Part shown: piece by piece, positions 1-3,872 of the stretch
Numbering within the stretch: position 1 is the stretch's first letter
Layout: every line of letters begins with the position of its first letter
Source: an uncultured Bacilli bacterium
GTDB lineage: Bacteria > Bacillota_I > Bacilli_A > RF39 > UBA660
Reading direction: 5' to 3'
NCBI GenBank assembly: GCA_947599755.1
Contig: CANQFO010000075.1
Location: 1 to 5,106 of the forward strand
DNA length: 5,106 nucleotides
Position numbers and translations under genes: made by a program
Notes under the pieces: model-generated
The model's input: only the letters and a program-made list of their open reading frames with translations
What the model was told of the DNA's origin: nothing
The model's database searches: none

Positions 1-9
1 ATTAAAAAG

Positions 10-51
10 AGTGTAATAGTCAATTCAATTGAATGAATTAGATATTACACT
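10..51 (+). repeat. Inverted repeat / possible leader hairpin upstream of first surface-protein gene
   Basis: A perfect 9-bp inverted repeat, AGTGTAATA at 10-18 and TATTACACT at 43-51, encloses a second short repeat, AATTC at 22-26 and GAATT at 35-39. It ends 19 bases before the ATG at 71. There is no T-run after the right arm, so it does not look like a terminator of an upstream gene. The second paralogue has an unrelated hairpin of similar size in the same place. It could be an mRNA 5'-end stabiliser or a protein-binding site; the pairing is seen, the role is inferred. Confidence 0.5.
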
Positions 52-70
52 TATATGGTACCAGGTTTAC

Positions 71-637
71 ATGAAAAGAAATCATATTAAAACATATATT
101 ATTTTAATTATATTTATCTCTATTATTGGGATAAGTATTGCTTATGCATCATTAAATCAACAATTACAGATCAAAACGAGTACAACCGTACAATCTAGTC
201 AAACATCTTGGAATATCGTGATTAGTAAAGATTCATGTTATACAAAAGGTCATGCTATATTAGGTACAGTTGAAATTACCGGAACAACATTTACCCTGTC
301 TAATTTTAAATTTCAAGCCCCAGGAGATAATTTTGCTTGTGTTTTTATTATTGAAAATAAAGGAGAAATAGATGCAAAAATATCATCTGCAAATGTAACA
401 TGGCCAACAGCTTCGGGAATAAATACTACTTCAGATCAAAAATTAATTAACGAAAATCTATGGAGAGTTTTTAAATGGGATAGTCCAACTGCTGATGTTA
501 AAATTGGAGATACCATACCTTCTGGATCAGAAAAAAAGATATTAATACAATATGGTATCAATAGTACAATGCCTACCTTACCAACTAATCCTGTACCTTT
601 TTCCGCTGTAGCAACGATTAACTTCGAACAAGCATAA
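71..637 (+). CDS. Small exported/membrane-anchored protein, paralogue 1 (function unknown)
   Basis: 188 residues. The start at 71 is chosen because the protein then aligns from its first residue with the downstream paralogue, and both share the bases AGGTTTACATG; an in-frame TTG at 29 would add an unsupported 14-residue extension. A basic start (KRNHIK) is followed by a hydrophobic stretch at about residues 8-26 ending in AYA, which suits a type I signal peptidase site or an uncleaved anchor. The rest is rich in Thr, Ser and Ile in beta-strand-like patterns, with two cysteines (C56, C90) that could form a disulfide, and TLPTNPV at 169-175. There is no other membrane segment. The layout recalls SipW-dependent TasA/camelysin-type secreted proteins, but I cannot assign it to that family. 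The ribosome-binding site (CCAGGT) is weaker than that of paralogue 2. A terminator follows, so the two genes are probably separate transcription units. Confidence 0.85.
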   Translation: MKRNHIKTYIILIIFISIIGISIAYASLNQQLQIKTSTTVQSSQTSWNIVISKDSCYTKGHAILGTVEITGTTFTLSNFKFQAPGDNFACVFIIENKGEIDAKISSANVTWPTASGINTTSDQKLINENLWRVFKWDSPTADVKIGDTIPSGSEKKILIQYGINSTMPTLPTNPVPFSAVATINFEQA

Positions 638-642
638 CTAAA

Positions 643-676
643 AATGCAAGAGTAATTCAATCTTGCATTAATTTTT
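643..676 (+). terminator. Rho-independent terminator after paralogue 1
   Basis: A perfect 9-bp stem, AATGCAAGA at 643-651 and TCTTGCATT at 661-669, has a 9-nt loop and is followed by AA and a T5 run. It lies 6 bases after the TAA of the first gene and separates it from the promoter of the second. Confidence 0.8.
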
Positions 677-701
677 AAATTTAAAACAAACAAATGTATG
701 A

Positions 702-730
702 TTGACAAAACCTTGGGGGGGGTGTAAACT
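702..730 (+). promoter_or_regulatory. Sigma-A-type promoter of paralogue 2 with G8 tract in its spacer
   Basis: A perfect -35 box TTGACA at 702-707 is followed by exactly 17 bases and TAAACT at 725-730 (4 of 6 matches to TATAAT). The spacer contains eight consecutive G (715-722). The predicted transcript would start near 736-738, about 50 bases before the ATG. Spacer length is critical for sigma-70-family promoters, so gain or loss of a G should change expression. The boxes are seen; switching is inferred. Confidence 0.7.
715..722 (+). repeat. Homopolymeric G8 tract
   Basis: Eight G in a row, inside the promoter spacer of paralogue 2. No other G or C run that I noticed in the window exceeds four. 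It is a candidate slipped-strand mispairing site. Reported run length may itself be uncertain, because homopolymers are prone to sequencing error. Confidence 0.9.
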
Positions 731-734
731 GAAA

Positions 735-774
735 CTAGAATAAGAATAAATATAAAAAATTTATTGAATTCTAG
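735..774 (+). repeat. Leader hairpin upstream of paralogue 2
   Basis: CTAGAAT (735-741) pairs with ATTCTAG (768-774), and AATAAAT (745-751) pairs with ATTTATT (759-765). An AAG/GA internal loop separates the two stems and the terminal loop is 7 nt. The structure lies at the predicted 5' end of the mRNA and stops directly against the ribosome-binding site AGGAGG (775-780), leaving it single-stranded. It could stabilise the mRNA or modulate translation; as DNA it could also be an operator. Confidence 0.6.
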
Positions 775-780
775 AGGAGG
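775..780 (+). promoter_or_regulatory. Strong ribosome-binding site of paralogue 2
   Basis: A perfect AGGAGG stands 5 bases before the ATG at 786. The paralogue upstream has CCAGG at the equivalent place, so the second gene should be translated better per transcript. This site, with the shared TTTACATG, fixes the start codon in both genes. Confidence 0.85.
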
Positions 781-785
781 TTTAC

Positions 786-1367
786 ATGAAAAAGGACCAT
801 ATCAAAACATATATCATTGTAGCAATATTTATATCCATAATAGGAATAAGTATTGCCTATGCAGCATTAAGTCAACAATTACAGATTAAAACGAGTACAA
901 CAGTACAGGATACTAAAACTTCATGGAATGTAAAAATTACAAATGTTAGTTGTAGTGATAATAATTATGCAACCCATGGAGAAGTTAAATTTACTGATAC
1001 AACAGTTACGATTTCTAATATTGTCTTAAAAGTTCCATATAGTTATGTTGGGTGTAATATAACAATTAAGAATGCTGGACAAATAGCAGCAAAATTTTCT
1101 GGTTATACAAAAACTACTCCTAAACTTACAGGATCTGGTTCTACAGCTACAGAAGATGTTAATTTAATTAAATCACACTTAATAGAAGAATTCAAAGATG
1201 TTTCTACAAATAAAGATATGAATGAATTTAAAAATGAATTATTAGCAGTAGGATCAACAAGGGTAATGCGACTAGTATTTGGAATAACTAATGATTTAAC
1301 AACATTACCAACCAATCCTGTTACAATATCTGATTATAGTCATACAATAAATTATATACAAGCATAA
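786..1367 (+). CDS. Small exported/membrane-anchored protein, paralogue 2, probably phase-variable
   Basis: 193 residues. Within the first 41 residues 35 are identical to paralogue 1: a basic start (KKDHIK), a hydrophobic stretch at about 8-26 ending in AYA, then QQLQIKTSTTVQ. Cysteines are at 56 and 90 exactly as in paralogue 1, each region showing the same pattern (SWN.. before C56; a GQI/GEI..AK motif after C90). The TLPTNPV motif recurs at 173-179 and the end is again TIN..QA. The middle (about 105-160) is diverged and of different length, more charged and lysine-rich here. One beta-sandwich-like exported domain is a reasonable guess; I recognise no named family, though TasA/camelysin-like secreted proteins are a possible relation. 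It has its own promoter (TTGACA, G8-containing spacer), a leader hairpin and a perfect ribosome-binding site. No convincing terminator follows in 1368-1451. Confidence 0.87.
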   Translation: MKKDHIKTYIIVAIFISIIGISIAYAALSQQLQIKTSTTVQDTKTSWNVKITNVSCSDNNYATHGEVKFTDTTVTISNIVLKVPYSYVGCNITIKNAGQIAAKFSGYTKTTPKLTGSGSTATEDVNLIKSHLIEEFKDVSTNKDMNEFKNELLAVGSTRVMRLVFGITNDLTTLPTNPVTISDYSHTINYIQA

Positions 1368-1451
1368 GAAATAAGTAAAAGAAAAACATTCAGGTTAGCA
1401 AAAATAAGAATAAAATTAGAAATATAAAAAATTAGGGTAAAGAAGAATTAG

Positions 1452-1480
1452 TAGATATTCATAAAATTATTTGGTATACT
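1452..1480 (+). promoter_or_regulatory. Promoter of rbfA
   Basis: TAGATA at 1452-1457 (4 of 6 matches to TTGACA), a 17-base spacer, then TATACT at 1475-1480 with an upstream TG making an extended -10 (TGGTATACT). It lies 23 bases before the rbfA ATG, giving a very short leader that contains the GAAGGA ribosome-binding site (1491-1496). Confidence 0.65.
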
Positions 1481-1503
1481 AAAAAGGAAAGAAGGAATAA
1501 GTT

Positions 1504-1845
1504 ATGCCAAATATTAAGATTGAACGATTAAATCATACTTTTCAAGAAGAAATTAGTATAATCATAATGACAGAAATAAAAGATGAAGATATTAAATTTG
1601 TAACCATAACAGGAGTAGAAACAACAAACGATTTAAGTTATGCAAAAGTATTTTTTACCGTACTAGACGAGGTAAAAAAAGATCAAACCCTAAAAGCTTT
1701 AAATAAAGCAGCTCCCTTCATTAGAGGAAAATTAGCAGAAAGAGTAGAAATTAGACATACACCAGAGTTGAAATTTATTTATGATACATCAATTGAATAT
1801 GGAGAACACATTGAAGATATTATTGATCAAATAAAAAAAGATTAA
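1504..1845 (+). CDS. rbfA: 30S ribosome-binding factor A
   Basis: 113 residues, close to the usual RbfA length. RbfA binds the free 30S subunit in the cytoplasm and assists late 16S rRNA 5'-end processing; it is also linked to cold adaptation. The KH-like fold is recognisable: VTITGVETTNDLSYAKVFF at about 33-51 corresponds to the family's ITGV..s.DLs.AkVy strand region, and FIRGKLAERVEIRHTPEL at 72-89 followed by F.YD.SIEYG is the diagnostic C-terminal half. The family's A-x-G kink before FIR appears here as AAP (69-71), a proline in place of the glycine. The start at 1504 is supported by GAAGGA seven bases upstream and by family alignment at the N-terminus. It has its own promoter. In Bacillota rbfA normally follows infB and precedes truB; here surface-protein genes lie upstream and a membrane protein downstream. 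Confidence 0.95.
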   Translation: MPNIKIERLNHTFQEEISIIIMTEIKDEDIKFVTITGVETTNDLSYAKVFFTVLDEVKKDQTLKALNKAAPFIRGKLAERVEIRHTPELKFIYDTSIEYGEHIEDIIDQIKKD

Positions 1846-1849
1846 ATAC

Positions 1850-1878
1850 TTCAACAAACATAATTTTTATGATAAAAT
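1850..1878 (+). promoter_or_regulatory. Possible promoter of VUT-family gene
   Basis: TAAAAT at 1873-1878 (5 of 6) is preceded by TGA, giving an extended -10. A weak -35-like TTCAAC (3 of 6) starts 17 bases upstream of it. It sits between the rbfA stop and the next start, 26 bases before the ATG. In such AT-rich DNA it may be fortuitous, with the gene read from the rbfA promoter instead. Confidence 0.4.
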
Positions 1879-1904
1879 AAAAAAAATAAGAAGGGTGGAA
1901 AAAA

Positions 1905-2489
1905 ATGACAAAAAGGAAAAAACAAATCAAAAATGAACAATATGAAGAAAGTTGGATTTATATCTTATTATTAGCAACATTAGTAATTCTGATAGAATCA
2001 TTAAAAAATTACTCATTTCAAATTGATAGATTATCTGTAACATATGCTATATTTTTATTACCATTCATTTATTTACTCACAAACTATATTACAAAAAAAT
2101 ATGGTTCAGAAAGAAGTATAGTTGCAATATCTGTATCAGGAATAGGAATGATTATATTTTGTATAATGGTAAATTTTATATTAGGGAAAAATTTTTCCAT
2201 TTCATTAGTCAATGGTCAATTTTGTGGTTATGTAGTCAGTCAATTTATTAATCTATTAATTTATAATTTCTTATTAGGAAATACAGAACAACCTTTTTTT
2301 ATGACATTTTTAACTTATATGTTTTCCTTAATTACATTTTATATGTTTTATACATTAATTGAATTAAAATTAATAATAGAAGAAGATTTTTGGATTTCCT
2401 ATTTTACTGTATTGATCATTCAATCCATGATTTGCATAGGATTAGCATTAATTGATAAAAAAATAAAAAGAGGAATAGACAGCAATTAG
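1905..2489 (+). CDS. VUT-family (YhhQ-like) integral membrane protein
   Basis: 194 residues with about six hydrophobic membrane segments (roughly 17-33, 45-61, 71-93, 99-124, 130-156, 163-184) and a lysine-rich N-terminus. The stretch LPFIYLLTNYITKKYG at 52-67 matches the family signature seen in E. coli YhhQ (PFIFLATDLTVRIFG), and GYVVSQFINLLIYNFL at 108-123 matches its second conserved helix. YhhQ imports the queuosine precursors preQ0/preQ1, so this family is often annotated as a queuosine precursor transporter. The usual aspartate of the TD signature is asparagine here (N60), the aspartate of the second helix (SQxxD) is also asparagine (N116), and the later GN.SDT motif of YhhQ is not visible. 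Substrate is therefore uncertain. The ribosome-binding region is AAGGGTGG at 1891-1898. It follows rbfA by 59 bases and ends inside its own terminator. Confidence 0.75.
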   Translation: MTKRKKQIKNEQYEESWIYILLLATLVILIESLKNYSFQIDRLSVTYAIFLLPFIYLLTNYITKKYGSERSIVAISVSGIGMIIFCIMVNFILGKNFSISLVNGQFCGYVVSQFINLLIYNFLLGNTEQPFFMTFLTYMFSLITFYMFYTLIELKLIIEEDFWISYFTVLIIQSMICIGLALIDKKIKRGIDSN

Positions 2490-2499
2490 CTGTTTTTTT
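2477..2499 (+). terminator. Terminator overlapping the VUT-gene stop codon
   Basis: AGACAGC at 2477-2483 pairs with GCTGTTT at 2489-2495 (7 bp including one G-U), with loop AATTA and a T7 run at 2493-2499. The TAG stop (2487-2489) spans the loop and the first base of the right arm, so the last codons form half of the hairpin. Confidence 0.75.
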
Positions 2500-2520
2500 A
2501 TACAAAAATCTTAAATAATC

Positions 2521-2561
2521 AAAAAAATAATCATCTATTTAAATTGATAAAAAAATGATTA
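2521..2561 (-). terminator. Possible second terminator of the CPBP gene
   Basis: On the minus strand TAATCAT pairs with ATGATTA (plus-strand 2555-2561 and 2528-2534), a 7-bp stem with a 20-nt loop followed by a T7 run. It would act as a back-up behind the first minus-strand terminator. The long loop and AT-rich stem make it weak. Confidence 0.35.
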
Positions 2562-2573
2562 CTTTCATAACAA

Positions 2574-2606
2574 ATAAAAAATACAGAAGTAAAGTACAAC
2601 TGTATT
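2574..2606 (-). terminator. Terminator of the CPBP protease gene
   Basis: Read on the minus strand, AATACAG and CTGTATT form a 7-bp stem (plus-strand 2600-2606 and 2580-2586). The loop region is symmetric: a GTA/TAC inner stem flanked by TT on both sides, closed by CTT. T residues follow. The stem begins within the TAA stop codon. Confidence 0.6.
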
Positions 2607-3285
2607 AAAAAATAGATAATAAAACTAAAGAAAGGTTATGCAACATATGCATACTAATAGAAGTAAATACAGTATCTGTTTTAACATACATACAAGCAAA
2701 AGAGACTCCTAAACTTGCATAAGGAAGAATAAAAAGGAAATCCAAGAAATTAGAACAATTATTTATGACGTGCATTAATCCAAAAACAAATCCTGAACAT
2801 AGAATAAAAACAATTGGTTTAGAAAGAGCATCTTTAAAACTTTTACGAAAAACAAGTTCTTCAACAAAAGGAGCTAATATTCCAGCAGCAAATACCATAA
2901 GAAGAGGAAAAGAAGAAATCATACTTTGTACAGCTTTTTCATTATTAGCTTGTCCAGAATGAAAAAGATAAATTAAAATGAGATTAAAAACCATCATGGT
3001 TAATAATCCACATAACCAATATTTAATGCCAATATCAATATTTTTAAAAAAATTATCTTTAAAAGTTTTCCATTCTTTTTTTAAATCTTTTCGATAAAAG
3101 AAAAATAAGAATATAGCGAAAACCAAACTAGAAAAAGTACTTAAAGCAACAGACATAGTTCCATTAATATGCTTAATATCAAGATGAAAAAGATAAATGG
3201 GAATAAGCTGCAATAAAGAACTATAGTAAAAACAAAAAAATAAAAATAATAATTTAAAAATAGGAATAATCCTTTCTTTTTTCAT
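2605..3285 (-). CDS. CPBP-family intramembrane glutamic endopeptidase (CAAX protease / Abi-like)
   Basis: 226 residues, the usual size, with seven or so hydrophobic segments. All three family motifs are present: EELVFR (E142, E143, R147) in motif 1, FGLMH ending in H172 in motif 2, and HMLHN (H213, N217) in motif 3. The glutamates and histidines form the active site inside the membrane in characterised relatives such as Rce1. Bacterial members process membrane peptides, confer self-immunity to bacteriocins, or regulate transporters; the substrate here cannot be told. The start at 3285 has GGTGAT upstream (plus 3291-3296) at normal spacing. It is transcribed against the VUT gene and divergently from rpsO. 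I saw no convincing -35/-10 pair for it. It stands where truB/ribF are found in many relatives. Confidence 0.88.
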   Translation of the reverse strand: MKKERIIPIFKLLFLFFCFYYSSLLQLIPIYLFHLDIKHINGTMSVALSTFSSLVFAIFLFFFYRKDLKKEWKTFKDNFFKNIDIGIKYWLCGLLTMMVFNLILIYLFHSGQANNEKAVQSMISSFPLLMVFAAGILAPFVEELVFRKSFKDALSKPIVFILCSGFVFGLMHVINNCSNFLDFLFILPYASLGVSFACMYVKTDTVFTSISMHMLHNLSLVLLSIF

Positions 3286-3401
3286 ACAATATCACCAATG
3301 CTAACATATCACAATTCAAAATAAAAAAAAAGAAATAGCAACAAAAAAATAAAAAATCAAAAAAAATTGACATACTCATTTGACAATAAAAGAAAAAAAG
3401 A

Positions 3402-3430
3402 TTGCAAAAGAAAAAAAGTCATAGTATAAT
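3402..3430 (+). promoter_or_regulatory. rpsO promoter
   Basis: TTGCAA at 3402-3407 (4 of 6) is followed by a 17-base spacer and a perfect TATAAT at 3425-3430. Transcription would start near 3436-3438, exactly at the left edge of the foldable leader. Confidence 0.8.
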
Positions 3431-3438
3431 ACAATTAC

Positions 3439-3490
3439 TTACCAATTCCAGGTATAAAGAATTTCCGACTTTTTACTTAGTTTTGGTGAA
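3439..3490 (+). promoter_or_regulatory. Structured rpsO leader, possible S15 autoregulatory site
   Basis: TTACCAA (3439-3445) pairs with TTGGTGAA (3483-3490) with one bulged G, enclosing a hairpin GTATAAAG (3452-3459) / CTTTTTAC (3469-3476) that has one T-T mismatch and a 9-nt loop. The leader lies between the promoter and the S15 start. S15 represses its own mRNA through leader structures in E. coli and Geobacillus, so autoregulation is plausible here. The right arm of the outer stem covers GGTGA (3485-3489), a second ribosome-binding-like sequence. The pairings are seen; S15 binding is inferred. Confidence 0.5.
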
Positions 3491-3516
3491 TCAATATGAA
3501 GAAAGGAAGTGTAATA

Positions 3517-3786
3517 ATGGCATTAACAAAAGATGAAAAAGCAAAAATTATTAAAGAATTTGCTAGAAATGAAAAAGATACAGGTTCTGCAGAAGTACAA
3601 ATTGCAATTCTAACCAAAGAAATAAATGACTTAACAGAACACTTAAAAATACACATTCATGACTATCATTCACGTAGAGGTCTTTTAAAAAAAGTTGGAC
3701 AACGTAAAAATATGTTACAATATTTAGCAAAAAAAGATATTCAAAGCTATCGTGAAGTAATTAAAAAATTAGGTTTAAGAAAGTAG
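3517..3786 (+). CDS. rpsO: 30S ribosomal protein S15
   Basis: 89 residues from the ATG at 3517, exactly the normal S15 length, starting MALTKDEKAKII. S15 binds the central domain of 16S rRNA (helices 20-22) early in 30S assembly. The signature DTGSAEVQIA (21-30) and HDYHSRRGLLKKV (48-60) are intact, as are the conserved H42, D49 and S52 that contact the helix-22 G-U/G-C motif in known structures. A ribosome-binding site AAAGGAAGTG (3502-3511) sits 5 bases upstream. An in-frame ATG at 3496, with GGTGA before it, would add seven residues (MKKGSVI); this is not typical of the family and I prefer 3517. It has its own promoter and leader, and a terminator that begins in its stop codon, followed by pnp as in most Bacillota. 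Confidence 0.97.
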   Translation: MALTKDEKAKIIKEFARNEKDTGSAEVQIAILTKEINDLTEHLKIHIHDYHSRRGLLKKVGQRKNMLQYLAKKDIQSYREVIKKLGLRK

Positions 3787-3811
3787 ACACTTGTTTTTGG
3801 TGTCTTTTTTT
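3785..3811 (+). terminator. rpsO terminator / rpsO-pnp attenuator
   Basis: AGACAC (3785-3790) pairs with GTGTCT (3800-3805), a 6-bp stem with a 9-nt loop, followed by a T7 run at 3805-3811. The left arm starts in the TAG stop of rpsO. I see no strong promoter between it and pnp, so partial read-through probably supplies pnp mRNA. Confidence 0.75.
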
Positions 3812-3872
3812 ATAGAAAAAATCCTAAGAAAAAGCTCAAAAAACAATAGAAATAAGAGAGAAGAGGTAAATA

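Noticed and set aside
29..70. TTG start giving a 14-residue N-terminal extension of paralogue 1
   Set aside because: The extension lacks a ribosome-binding site, lies in the inverted repeat, and is absent in the paralogue; ATG at 71 aligns perfectly.
577..598. LPTNP near the C-terminus as a sortase signal (same in paralogue 2)
   Set aside because: It is not LPxTG, and no hydrophobic segment or basic tail follows it.
436..708. Minus-strand open frame opposite paralogue 1
   Set aside because: It overlaps the better-supported gene, its terminator and the gene 2 promoter, and shows no family features.
1103..1315. Minus-strand open frame opposite paralogue 2
   Set aside because: Shadow of a well-supported gene with no ribosome-binding site or recognisable motif.
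2765..2962. Plus-strand open frame opposite the CPBP gene
   Set aside because: Lies over the catalytic motif region of the protease and resembles no protein.
3286..3345. Minus-strand promoter for the CPBP gene (TATGTT as -10)
   Set aside because: No -35 hexamer at a suitable distance; the upstream DNA is a T-run, so the match is likely chance.
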